DNA of 64,000 nucleotides from Panulirus ornatus (Eukaryota; Arthropoda; Malacostraca; Decapoda; Palinuridae): positions 19,714,154-19,778,153 of the forward strand of contig NC_092238.1 in NCBI RefSeq assembly GCF_036320965.1, written 5' to 3'. The notes below the pieces were generated by a model that saw only the letters and a program-made list of their open reading frames with translations, did not search any database and was not told the DNA's origin. Positions 25,023 to 38,085 of this stretch are shown in pieces. Position 1 is the first letter of the stretch. Every line of letters starts with the position of its first letter. Position numbers and translations under genes: made by a program.

Positions 25023-25037
<15 letters not shown>
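23107..25037. repeat. Right arm of the ~1.9-kb inverted repeat
   Basis: Partner of 20840-22757. It holds the diverged LINE to about 24362 and then about 670 bp of otherwise single-copy DNA, ending in TG/TA-rich sequence before the (TA)n at 25037. Base quality looks normal here. Confidence 0.85.

Positions 25038-25108
<71 letters not shown>
25037..25108. repeat. (TA)n microsatellite
   Basis: TA array at the exact 5' boundary of a full-length LINE. Confidence 0.96.
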
Positions 25109-25112
<4 letters not shown>

Positions 25113-28100
25113 CCCTGGGGATAGGGGTGAAAGAATACTTCCCATGCATTCCTCGCGTGTCGTAGAAGGCGACTAGAGGGGACGGGAGCGAGGAGCCAGA
25201 AATCTTCCTCTCCTTGTATTTTTAACTTTCTAAAATGGGAAACAGAAGAAGGAGTCACGCGGGGAGTGCTCATCCTCCTCGAAGGCTCAGACTGGGGTGT
25301 CTAAATGTGTGTGGATGTAACCAAGATGTGAAAAAAGGAGAGTTAGGTAGTACGTTTGAGGAAAGGAACTTGGATGTTTTGGCTCTGAGTGAAAGGAAGC
25401 TCAAGGGTAAAGGGGAAGAGTGGTTTGGGAATGTCTTGAGAGTAAAGTCAGGGGTTAGTGAGAGGACAAGAGCAAGGGAAGGAGTAGCACTATTCCTGAA
25501 ACAGGAGTTGTGGGAGTATGTGATAGAATGTAAGAAAGTAAATTTTCGATTAATATGGGTAAAACTGAAAGTTGATGGAGAGAGATGGGTGATTATTGGT
25601 GTATATGCACCTGGGCATGAGAAGAAAGATCATGAGAGGCAAGTGTTTTGGGAGCAGCTGAATGAGTATGTTAGTGGTTTTGATGCTCGAGACCGGGTTA
25701 TAGTGATGGGTGATTTGAATGCAAAGGTGAGTAATGTGGCAGTTGAGGGAATAATTGGTATATATGGGGTGTTCAGTGTTGTAAATGGAAATGGTGAAGA
25801 GCTTGTAGATTTATGTGCTGAAAAAGGACTGGTGATTGGGAATACCTGGTTTAAAAAGCGAGATATACATAAGTATACGTATGTAAGTAGGAGAGATGGC
25901 CAGAGAGCGTTATTGGATTACGTGTTAATTGACAGGCGCTCGAAAGAGAGACTTTTGGATGTTAATGTGCTGAGAGGTGCAACTGGAGGGATGTCTGATC
26001 ATTATCTTGTGGAGGCGAAGATGAAGATTTGTATGGGTTTTCAGAAAAGAAGAATGAATGTTGGGTGAAGAGGGTGGTGAGAGTAAGTGAGCTTGGGAAG
26101 GAGACTTGTGTGAAGAAGTACCAGGAGGGACTGAAACAGAATGGAAAAAGGTGAGAACAATAGAAGTAAGGGGAGTGGGGGAGGAATGGGATGTATTTAG
26201 GGAAACAGAGATGGATTGCGCAAAAGATGCTTGTGGCATGGGAAGAGTGGGAGGTGGGTGGATTAGAAAGGGTAGTGAGTGGTGGGATGAAGAAGTAAGA
26301 TTATTAGTGAAAGAGAAGAGAGAGGCATTTGGACGATTTTTGCAGGGAAAAAATGCAATTGAGTGGGAATGTATAAAAGAAAGAGACAGGATGTCAAGAG
26401 AAAGGTGCAAGAGGTGAAAAAGAGGGCAAATGAGAGTTGGGGTGAGAGAGTATCATTAAATTTTAGGGAGAATAAAAAGATGTTCTGGAAGGAGGTAAAT
26501 AAAGTGCGTAAGACAAGGGAGCAAATGGGAACTTCAGTGAAGGGCGCTAATGGGGAGGTGATAACAAGTAGTGGTGATGTGGAAGGAGATGGAGTGAGTA
26601 TTTTGAAGGTTTGTTGAATGTGTTTGATGATAGAGTGGCAGATATAGGGTGTTTTGGTCGAGGTGGTGTGCAAAGTGAGAGGGTTAGGGAAAATGATTTG
26701 GTAAACAGAGAAGAGGTAGTAAAAGCTTTGCGGAAGATGAAAGCCGGCAAGGCAGCAGGTTTGGATGGTATTGCAGTGGAATTTATTAAAAAAGCGGGGT
26801 AACTGTATTGTTGACTGGTTTGTAAGGTTATTTAATGTATGTATGACTCATGGTGAGGTGCCTGAGGATTGGCGGAATGCGTGCATAGTGCCATTGTACA
26901 AAGGCAAAGGGGATAAGAGTGAGTGCTCAAATTACAGAGGTATAAGTTTGTTGAGTATTCCTGGTAAATTATATGGGAGGGTATTGACTGAGATGGTGAA
27001 GGCATGTACAGAGCATCAGATTGGGGAAGAGCAGCGTGGTGTCAGAAGTGGTAGAGGATGTGTGGATCAGGTTTTTGCTTTAAAGAATGTATGTGAGAAA
27101 TACTTAGAAGAGCAAATGGATTTGTATGTAGCATTTATGGATCTGGAGAAGGCATATGATAGAGTTGATAGAGATGCTCTGTGGAAGGTATTAAGAATGT
27201 ATGGTGTGGGAGGCAAGTTATTAGAAGCAGTGAAAAGTTTTTTCGAGGATGTAAGGCATGTGTATGTGTAGGAAGAGAGGAAAATGATTGGTTCTCAGTG
27301 AATGTAGGTTTGCGGCAGGGGTGTGTGATGTCCCCATGGTTGTTTAATTTGTTTATGGATGGGGTTGTTAGGGAGGTGAATGCAAGAGTTTTGGAAAGAG
27401 GGGCAAGTATGAAGTCTGTTGTGGATGAGAGAGCTTGGGAAGTGAGTCAGTTGTTGTTCGCTGATGATACAGCGCTGGTGGCTGATTCATGTGAGAAACT
27501 TCAGAAGCTGGTGACTGAGTTTGGTAAAGTGTGTGAAAGAAGAAAGTTAAGAGTAAATGTGAATAAGAGCAAGGTTATTAGGTACAGTAGGGTTAAGGGT
27601 CAAGTCAATTGGGAGGTAAGTTTGAATGGAGAAAAACTTGAGGAAGTAAAGTGTTTTAGATATCTGGGAGTGGATCTGGCAGCGGATGGAACCATGGAAG
27701 CGGAAGTGAATCATAGGGTGGAGGAGGGGGCGAAAATCCTGGGAGCGTTGATGAATGTGTGGAAGTCGAGAACATTATCTCGGAAAGCAAAAATGGGTAT
27801 GTTTGAAGGAATAGTGGTTCCAAAAATGTTGTATGGTTGTGAGGCGTGGGCTATGGATAGAGTTGTGCGCAGGAGGGTGGATGTGCTGGAAATGAGATGT
27901 TTGAGGACAATGTGTGGTGTGAGGTGGTTTGATCGAGTAAGTAATGTAAGGGTGAGAGAGATGTGTGGAAATAAAAGGAGCGTGGTTGAGAGAGCAGAAG
28001 AGGGTGTTTTGAAATGGTTTGGGCACATGGAGAGAATGAGTGAGGAGAGATTGACCAAGAGGATATATGTGTCGGAGGTGGAGGGAACGAGGAGAAGTGG

Positions 28101-28680
28101 GAGACCAAATTGGAGGTGGAAAGATGGAGTGAAAAAGATTTTTTGTGATCGGGGCCTGAACATGCAGGAGGGTGAAAGGCGGGCAAGGAATAGAGTGAAT
28201 TGGATCGATGTGGTATACCGGGTTGACGTGCTGTCAGTGGATTGAATCAGGGCATGTGAAGCGTCTGGAGTAAACCATGGAAAGTTGTGTGGGGCCTGGA
28301 TGTGGAAAGGGAGCTGTGGTTTCGGGCATTATTGCGGGACAGCTGGAGACTGAGTGTGAACGAATTGTGCCTTTGTTGTCTTTTCCTAGTGCTACCTCGC
28401 ACACATGTGAAGGGAGGGGGATGGTTTTCCATGTGTGGCGAGGTGGCAATGTGAATGAATAGGGGCAGACAGTGTGAATTGTGTGCATGGGTATATATGT
28501 ATATGTCTGTGTGTATATATATGTATATGTGTACATTGAGATGTATAGGTATGTATATTTGCGTGTGTGGGCGTGTGTGTGTGTACATTGTGTATGGGGG
28601 TGGGTTGGGCCATTTCTTACGTCTTTTTCCTTACGCTACCTCGCAAACGCGGGAGACAGCGACAAAGCAAAATATGATTA
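25109..28680 (+). mobile_element. RTE-like LINE, full-length (long-UTR lineage)
   Basis: Complete copy: 5' head (25109-25234) starting at ATCCCTGGGGATAGGGG, ATG at 25235, ORF to 28224, long 3' UTR with hairpin and terminal GGGAGACAGCGACAAAGC box (28655-28672), A-rich tail and (TA)n. The 5' UTR is about 126 nt. Long-UTR diagnostic residues are present (VVDERAW, VNHR, RRVDV, TRRSGRPNW). Confidence 0.92.
25235..28224 (+). pseudogene. LINE endonuclease-reverse transcriptase, several frameshifts
   Basis: The ATG start is kept (MGNRRRSHAGSAHPPRRLR). The endonuclease domain is open from 25235 to 26068 with SERKL in place of SETKL (the catalytic Glu is kept), VMGDLNAK and SDHYLVEAK. Single-base losses near 26065, 26130, 26370, 26580, 26800 and 27240 break the frame. 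The RT and C-terminal part is open again from about 27260 to the end, with FADDTALVADS near 27466. The breaks are few and small, so the copy is fairly young, and some of them could be sequencing errors. Confidence 0.88.
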
Positions 28681-28683
28681 ATA

Positions 28684-28715
<32 letters not shown>
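28681..28715. repeat. (TA)n microsatellite
   Basis: Short TA array between two plus-strand LINE copies. Confidence 0.93.
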
Positions 28716-31009
28716 GGGGACGGGGACTAAAGGGGACGGGAGCGGGGGGCCAGGAATCCTCCTCTCCTTGTATTTTTAACTTTCTAAAAAATGGGGACAG
28801 AAGGAGTCACGCGGGAATTGCTCATACTCCTTGTAGACTCAGGTTGGGGTGTCTAAATGTGTGTGGATGTAACCAAGATGTGAAAAAAGGAGAGATAGGT
28901 AGTATGTTTGAGGAAAGGAAACTGGATGTTTTGGCTCTGAGTGAAACGAAGCTCAAGGGTAAAGGGGAAGAGTGGTTTGGGAATGTCTTGGGAGTAAAGT
29001 CAGGGGTTAGTGAGAGGACAAGAGCAAAGGAAGAAGTAGCAGTACTCCTGAAACAGGGGTTGTGGGAGTATGTGATAGAATGTAAGAAAGTAAATTCTCG
29101 ATTGATATGGGTAAAACTGAAAGTTGATGGAGAGAGATGGGTGATTATTGGTGCATATGCACCTGGGCATGAGAAGAAAGATCTTGAGAGGCAAGTGTTT
29201 TGGGAGCAGCTGAATCAGTGTGTTAGTGGTTTTGATGTACGCGACCGAGTTATAGTGATGGGTGATTTGAATGCAAAGGTGAGTAATGTGGCAGTTGAGG
29301 GAATAATTGGTATACATGGGGTGTTCAGTGTTGTAAATGGAAATGGTGAAGAGCTTGTAGATTTATGTGCTGAAAAATGACTGGTGATTGGGAATACCTG
29401 GTTTAGAGAGCGAGTTATACATAAGTATACGTATGTAAGTAGGAGAGATTGCCAGAGAGCGTTATTGGATTACGTGTTAATTGACAGGCGGTCGAAAGAG
29501 AGACTTTTGGATGTTAATGTGCTGAGAGGTGCAACTGGAGGGATGTCTGATCATTATCTTGTGGAGGCTAAGGTGAAGATTTGTATGGGTTTTCAGAAAA
29601 GAAGAGTGAATGTTGGGGTGAAGAGGGTGGTGAGAGTAAGTGAGCTTGGGAAGGAGACTTGTGTGAGGAAGTACCAGGAGAGACTGAGTACAGAATGGAA
29701 AAAGGTGAGAACAATAGAAGTAAGGGGAGTGGGGGAGGAATGGGATGTATTTAGGGTATCATTGATGGATTGCGCAAAAGATGCTTGTGGCATGAGAAGC
29801 GTGGGAGGTGGGTTGATTAGAAAGGGTGGTGAGTGGTGGGATGAAGAAGTAAGATTAATAGTGAAAGAGAAGAGAGAGGCATTTGGACGATTTTTGCAGG
29901 GAAAAAATGCAGTTGAGTGGGAGATGTATAAAAGAAAGAGACAGGAGGTCAAGAGAAAGGTGCAAGAGGTGAAAAAGAGGGGAAATGAGAGTTGGGGTGA
30001 GAGAGTATCATTAAATTTTAGGGAGAATAAAAAGATGTTCTAGAAGGAGGTAAATAAAGTGCATAAGACGAAGGAGCAAATGGGAACTTCAGTGAAGGGC
30101 GCTAATGGGAAGGTGATAACAAGTAGTGGTGATGTGAGAAGGAGATGGAGTGAGAATTTTGAAGGTTTGTTGAATGTGTTTGATGACAGAGTGGCAGATA
30201 TAGGTCTTGGTCGAGGTGGTGTGCAAAGTGAGAGGGTTCGGGAAAATGATTTGGTAAACAGAGAAGAGGTAGTAAAAGCTCTGCGAAAGATGAAAGCCAG
30301 CAAGGCAGCAGGTTTGGATGGTATTGCAGTGGAATTTATTAAAAATAGGGGTGACTGTATTGTTGACTGGTTGGTAAGGTTATTCAATGTATGTATGACT
30401 CATGGTGAGGTGCCTGAGGATTGGCTGAATGCGTGCATAGTGCCATTGTACAAAGGCAAAGGGGATAAGAGTGAGTGCTCAAATTACAGAGGTATAAGTT
30501 TGTTGAGTATTCCTTGTAAATGATATGGGAGGGTATCGATTGAGAGGGTGAAGGCATATACAGAGCACCAGATTGGGGATGAACAGTGTGGTTTCAGAAG
30601 TCGTAGAGGATGTGTGGATCAGGTGTTTGCTTTGAAGAATGTATGTGAGAAATACTTAGAAATGAAAATGGATTTGTATGTAGCATTTATGGATCTGGAG
30701 AAGCCATATGATAGAGTTGATAGAGATGCTCTGTGGAAGGTATTAAGAATATATGGTGTGAGTGGCAAGTTGTTAGAAGCAGTGAAAAGTTTTTATCGAG
30801 GATGTAAGGCATATGTACGTGTAGGAAGAGAGGAAAGTGATTGATTCTCAGTGAATGTATGTTTGCGGCAGGGATGTGTGATGTATCCTTGGCTGTTTAA
30901 TTTGTTTATGGATGGGGTTGTTAGGGAGGTGAATGCAAGAGTTTTGGAAAGATGGGCAAGAATGAAGTCTGTTGTGGATGAGAGAGCTTGGGAATGATGA
31001 TACAGTGCT
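28716..31009 (+). mobile_element. RTE-like LINE, 3'-truncated
   Basis: Plus-strand copy with a partial 5' head (it lacks the first ~70 bp and starts at GGGGACGGGG), an ORF from about 28791, and a break at about 31009 within the RT catalytic region. There GATGATACAGTGCTGG is fused to the end of an oppositely oriented LINE. LINEs normally lose 5' ends, so loss of the 3' end points to a later rearrangement. Confidence 0.85.
28791..31005 (+). pseudogene. LINE endonuclease-RT with nonsense codons but conserved frame
   Basis: From 28844 to 30844 the reading frame is unbroken by indels but carries stop codons at 29378-29380 (TGA), 30041-30043 (TAG for Trp), 30521-30523 (TGA) and 30842-30844 (TGA for Trp). 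A frameshift lies between the ATG (28791) and 28844. Endonuclease boxes (SETKL, GAYAPG, VMGDLNAK, SDHYLVEAK) and RT motifs to NLFMDGVV are visible. The FADD box is partly lost at the truncation: GAATGATGATACAGTG lacks the preceding ~22 bp. Confidence 0.85.
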
Positions 31010-33023
<2,014 letters not shown>

Positions 33024-33079
33024 AAGATTGAGTCTGTCCTTGCGTGCGTTCACTAAATACGTCCAATTATAACAAGATC

Positions 33080-33085
33080 ACTCAC
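33080..33085 (-). promoter_or_regulatory. Splice donor of the receptor exon
   Basis: GTGAGT directly after the codons of the first membrane helix on the minus strand. The reading continues only a few residues beyond it before a stop, which supports an intron here. Confidence 0.6.
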
Positions 33086-34154
33086 CATGAGTATCATGAG
33101 TCCCATGGCAACAAGTGAAGTGACAGTAAGGGCGGCCCACACCTGAGGTTGGAAGGGTCGGTAGATGTTAACCCACTGCGGCAGCGGCTGCGGCCTCAGC
33201 AGGAAGGCACCATAACCATCATTCCAGTAAGAGGTAGATACATCGAAGTCTCTCACGAGATCTGTTCTCTGATAAAAACAATTGACAGAAATTTTTTTCC
33301 TTTCTCTGAATAGCACCCAAAATGCCATTCCAAGAGCCGTTTTCTAATGCTCCCCACTTTAGATCAGGAGACCTTAGTGTTGTCGTGTATGTAAAATTCA
33401 TCCTTGATGACAGGGTATCCAACATCTCTTGTAAGATTCCCATTCTAGAGTCATTCGAGGCAGAGTTTCTCTGGTATAAACAGGGAGGATCATCAAACCA
33501 GGTAGCCAGCTCAAACCTGTAGCCGTCAAAGGTCGGATATCGGTCTGTGAATATACTGTCCCACTTACTGTAATACTGTTTATTCCACTCACCAATGAAC
33601 TTTGGAGTGCTTAATGAGAAGGGCTGGACAGTATATACACCCATTGTATGAGGTCTCCCATGTACCTCATCAGATAGTTCCGTGATTAATGCCAGCTTCT
33701 GGACGCTGTTGAACACGTCATGGTTGAGGATACTGGCGTCAGAGCTCGGCGCCAGGTTGAAGAGCAGGAGGTTCCGGGGCTTCCAGTTAAGCCACAGTGA
33801 CTAGAGGAACTTGGTTGGGTTTGTGAGAAAGAGCACAAGATAGAACAGGGAGGAGCCATGGATGAAGGCCGGCACTTGCTGGTCTGACCACCACGTCTCG
33901 TTGACACCGAGACTCAGAGTCACGTGAGGCGTCTCCTGTACTGCGTCCAGAACCATTATTGCTTGTTGGACGTCTCTTGGGATGGCATCGTCCAGGTAAA
34001 CCACCAACGTCCCGCCTCTCAACGGACCCATCAACATTTCTGAAAGAAGCGCTAATTGTCTCTCTTGTATTTGTCCTATCGTAAGACGAGCTCTGTCTAT
34101 ATGCAGAGTAAGAAAAAGTAGAATCAAACAGAAAATATTAGTTCCTTTAACCAT
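33086..34154 (-). pseudogene. Ionotropic-receptor-like gene, first exon, two lesions
   Basis: Minus-strand exon of about 356 codons. It starts at an ATG (34152-34154) followed by a hydrophobic signal-peptide-like segment (IFCLILLFLTLHI). The N-terminal region has the WKPRNLLLFNL motif common in arthropod ionotropic receptors. Next comes the S1 part of the ligand-binding domain (MGILQEMLDTLSSRMNFTY near 33430, ENGSWNGILGAIQRK near 33330), then TDLVRDFDVSTSYW, WVNIYRPFQPQ and a first membrane helix (VWAALTVTSLVAMGLMILM). The exon ends at a good splice donor (GTGAGT, 33085 down to 33080). Two lesions are visible. One is an in-frame TAG at codon 118 (33801-33803). The other is a one-base gain in a run of seven A (plus-strand T at 33292-33298) that shifts the frame just before the helix. 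The family forms ligand-gated cation channels for chemosensation. Pore and S2 exons are not seen in the window. It may be a true pseudogene, or an intact gene with assembly errors. Confidence 0.75.
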
Positions 34155-34690
34155 TTTGAGTTGAGGGAAACAAAGGAAAAAGTGTGAGGATCTAGAGGTG
34201 GACGACCACTCTCACTAGTGGCTGCAGACTAACTGACGCCCCACTTGCAGCATGCCTTATTGATTCTTACCACAAAATGCCATTAGGTCTAATGGCATCG
34301 TTATTCATATCCATAATTAAAAGTATCATAAGTGCTGCGGATGCCATTAAAGTTTATAGACTCCGCAGATCGTAAATGACACATACCGGAAGCGTAACTT
34401 CCAGCGAAAGAGAGCTAACATGAGCGAAACTTTAATTGTGTATAGATCTATATTCTTAACACATTTTGGGAAAGTAAATCCCAGTGCAGAGGAAAAGAGT
34501 AAAGCCCACCGTGATATAGATAATATGAACAAAATATGATAAAGTGGAGTATGTGTAACAATGAAGGACAAAACTGCCACTAGTTTGACGGAAAACCGCG
34601 CCCTCTTGCTATACGTCACTCATATTTGCTTGTGGCAACTGGGTAGCCACTCACAGGCCACATATATAAGCCCTGTAACGTAAAATACTT
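34155..34690. other. Upstream region of the receptor-like gene
   Basis: About 540 bp between the receptor start codon and the minisatellite. It should hold the promoter and 5' UTR. I see no element that I can name with confidence. Confidence 0.4.
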
Positions 34691-34693
34691 CAT

Positions 34694-36769
34694 CAAAATA
34701 CAACCCTGAGTCAGCCGTAAGTGTACGTCATAATGTGCCGAGGTCACCACCTCATCATAACACAACACTGGACCTTCCAGGAGTGCAGATCATAATGTGC
34801 TGCTGGTCACAACCTCAAAACAACACTGGGTCCTCCAGCGAGCGGGTCATTATATGTTGCTGATCACCACCTCAACGCAAACCTGAGTCCTCCAGCGGTG
34901 CAGATCATAAGTTGCTGGTCACCTACTCAACACAACCCTGGGTCCTCCAGCGTGCGGGTCATAATGTGTTGCTAGTCACCACTTCGATACAACCCTGGGT
35001 CCTCCAGCGTGCGGGTCATTATATGTTGCTTGTCACAAACCTCAACACAGCATAACCCTGGGTCCTCCATCGTGCTGGTCAGTATATGTTGCTGGTCAAC
35101 AAACTCAACACAACCCTGGGTCCTCCAGCTGTGGAGGCCATAATGTGTTGTTGGTCACCGTCTCAATACAACCTTGGGACCTCTAGCAGTGCAGGTCATA
35201 ATGTATTGCTTTTCACCACTTCAGCACAACGCTGAGTACTCCAGCGGTGCACGTCCTATGTTGCTGGTCACCATTTAACATAACACAACCCTGGGTCCTC
35301 CTGCTGTGTAGGTCATAATGTGTTGCTGGTCACCGCCTCAACAAAACCTTGGACCTTCCATCGGTGTAGATCAAAATGTGTTGTTGGTCACCACCTCAAC
35401 ACAATATACCCAGCTCTTGGTCCTCCAGCGTGTGAGTCATTATACATTCATGGTGACCACCTCGACATTGCCCTGGGTCCTCCAACGGTGCAAGTCAAAA
35501 TGTGTTGCTGGTTATCAACTTCAACAAAACACATCCTGTGTCCTGCAGCGATGCAGGTCATAATGTGTTGCTGGTCACCAACCTCAACGGAACACAACTC
35601 TGAGTATTCCAGCAGTGCAGGTCATAACGTGCTGCTGGTAAACACCTTGGGCCCTCCAGCGGTACAGGTCAGGTGTTGGTGGTCACCACCTCACCACAAT
35701 CCTGAGTCCTGAAGCGGTGCAGGTCAAAATTGTTGCTGGTTATCATTCAACACAACACAACCCTGGGTCCTCCTGCTGTGTTAGTCATAAAGTTTTGCTG
35801 GTCATCATTCAACACAACACAACCCTGGGTAGTCCTGCAGTGCAGGGAATAATGTGTTGCTGGTCACCACCTCAGCACAACCATGAGTCCTACGGGGGCT
35901 CAGTTCATAATGTGTTGCTGATCATCACCTCAATACAATAAAACCCTGGGTCCTACAGCGGTGCAAGTTATAATGTGTTGCAGTCACCACCTCAACACAA
36001 CCCTGGGTCCTCCAGCATGCTGGTCATTATATGTTGCTGTTCACCAACACAACATAACCCTACGTCCTCTTGTTTGCGGGTGACTATATGTTGCTGATCA
36101 ACAACCTCACCACAACATAACACTGGGTCCTTAAGTGGTGCATGTTATAATGTGTTGCTAGTCACCACTTCAACAGAACATACCCATCAATGGGTCCTCC
36201 AGCGTGTGGGTTATTATATGTTGCTGGTCACCAACCTTAACAAAACACAACCCCTGGGTCTTCCAGCGATGCATGCCATAATGTGTAGCAGGTCACTAAC
36301 TTCAACACAACACAACTCTGGTTCTTCCAGCGTACGGGTCATTATATGTTTCTGGTGACCACCTCAACACAACCCTGTGTCCTCCAGCGAGATAGGTGAT
36401 AATGTGATGGTCACCAACTTTAGCACAATGCAACTCTGCGTCATCCAACCTGAGGCTCATTGTATGTTACTGGTGACCACCACAACACAACCCTGTGTTC
36501 TCTGCCGGTGCAGGTCAAAATGTGTTGTTGGTCACCACTTCGACACAGTATACCCAACCCTTGGTCCTCCAGGGTGAGTGTTATTATATGTTCATGGTAA
36601 CCACCTCAGCATGACCCTGGGTCCTCCAGCAATTGAAAATCATAAAGTGTTGCTGGTCACCAACCTCAACACAACACAACCCTGTTTCCTCCAGCGATGC
36701 AGGTCATAATCTGTTGCTGGTCACCAACCTCAACACAACACCGCCCTGGGTCCTCCAGCGGTGCAGGTC
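34694..36769. repeat. Minisatellite, ~58-bp unit, left block
   Basis: Tandem repeat of a unit reading roughly ACAACCCTGGGTCCTCCAGC, then a variable segment, then GTTGCTGGTCACCACCTCAAC, with period about 56-63 bp and roughly 35 copies. Two unit types alternate irregularly. One has GTGCAGGTCATAATGTGTTGC and the other has GTGCGGGTCATTATATGTTGC. Short open frames across it (such as 35318-35563) are by-products of the repeat. The block stops at GGTC (36766-36769), the target site of the LTR element. Confidence 0.92.
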
Positions 36770-37776
36770 TGTAAGGTTGAGTTGATAGGAAGGAGATCAG
36801 GTCTTCTTCGTTTGTGGTACTCAGTGAAGATCAGGCGGCATTTGTAGATTTATTACAAAAATGTGTACGTCCATCTGTAGTACTCTGGGCTATAGTCTTA
36901 TGACACACTACGACACACTCTAGTGAACAGTGTGACGATGCTGGTCAGTGTGTCCCCTCAGGTCACACTGGCAGGGGTTATATTGGAGTTCGTCAACACC
37001 CGTTCAACAACGTGTTCAAATAACAGATCAGCTCTTACGTGTTCAAACATCTTGATTAACAGTAGCCCGTGGGAACAGTGAGCCCGTGGCAACATGCATT
37101 TAACTACTTGTAACTCAAAGTAAGATGATAATAATAAATAGCTAATGAAAAATCATTTGGTGTCTATATTGGTGTCTCGCTACATTAAGAAGCAACTTGG
37201 ATTCCTTGTTAACATATCCCAGCGAGACCATCCCCAGGTTTGAGCATGATCTGAGCAGACAGCAAAACTTTGGTCCCGTGCATTAAAAAGTTCTCCTCCA
37301 CTAACAAATGTGCTGCTTGCAGGGTGTACTCATCTCAATTTGACAGTGGGTCTACCACCATTAACATGGTGAAATAGCTAATCCCATTTAAATCCTAACT
37401 TGCAGTAATGTCCAAGAAGTCAAATAGTTCTCGTATTATTGCTTACACACTAAGCTAATGTATGACCATAGAATATTGACAAAAGTACAGTAATTTTTAG
37501 ATCTGTAGTATTGATAACAGCTTGTGAAACTGTCAGTAGGAAATGTACCACTACATATCAAATGCTGACAGTGTTTAGAGGGTAGCTCTTTTGAACCTTT
37601 TCATTAAAACTTTTCAATTAGCAAAAAAATGACATACTATATGTGATGTTCAAACTCACTTTGCCAGCAAACTTCAGTTATCATTCCTCGCAACCAAATT
37701 ATTTTGCATGCCTATTATCCAGAATTTCAAGAAGAATAAACTGAAACTGAACTAATAAGTGTGCGTGAGTCTTACA
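36770..37776 (-). repeat. 3' LTR (complete, 1,007 bp)
   Basis: Bounded by TGTAAG and CTTACA. It shares 36872-37155 and the last ~20 bp (37757-37776) with the right LTR. The segment 37156-37756 and the first ~100 bp are present only here. No clear polypurine tract is seen on the internal side (37777-37800). Confidence 0.85.
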
Positions 37777-38085
37777 TTTTGCTCGGCCACAACCTGGCTC
37801 AAGCTCCTGCCAGCCATGATAAGTTATGGCTAGACATGAAATAACACTGAATATAAGAGTGCAAAAAAAATAAGTAAATTATAGTTATTTACAAGAGTTA
37901 TTCTTATATCATCTAGTATGCTTGAAAAGAGGGATAACATACTTTACAATCATTAAAGCAGTCATAAATTCACACATGTAAGGAAAGCAAAAATATATAT
38001 ATAGATATTATGCAGGGTGTAAAAGAAATCAGCATACAAATGAAATGATAAAAATTAAAAATTCAAACAATTTATTGAATGCATA
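37777..38085 (-). other. Non-coding segment between envelope and 3' LTR
   Basis: About 310 bp, AT-rich, with no ORF. It would contain the polypurine tract in an intact element, but I cannot identify one. Confidence 0.5.

Noticed and set aside
34600..34680. TATATAAG near 34665 as a TATA box of the receptor gene
   Set aside because: It lies about 500 bp upstream and reads as a TATA box only on the plus strand, opposite to the gene.
35318..36577. Several open frames within the minisatellite
   Set aside because: Period-driven frames with repeated WSPPQHN-like peptides that change frame with unit length. Not genes.
34694..36769. Possible CRISPR-like array
   Set aside because: Units are contiguous variants of one 58-bp sequence, without unique spacers, in a eukaryotic context.
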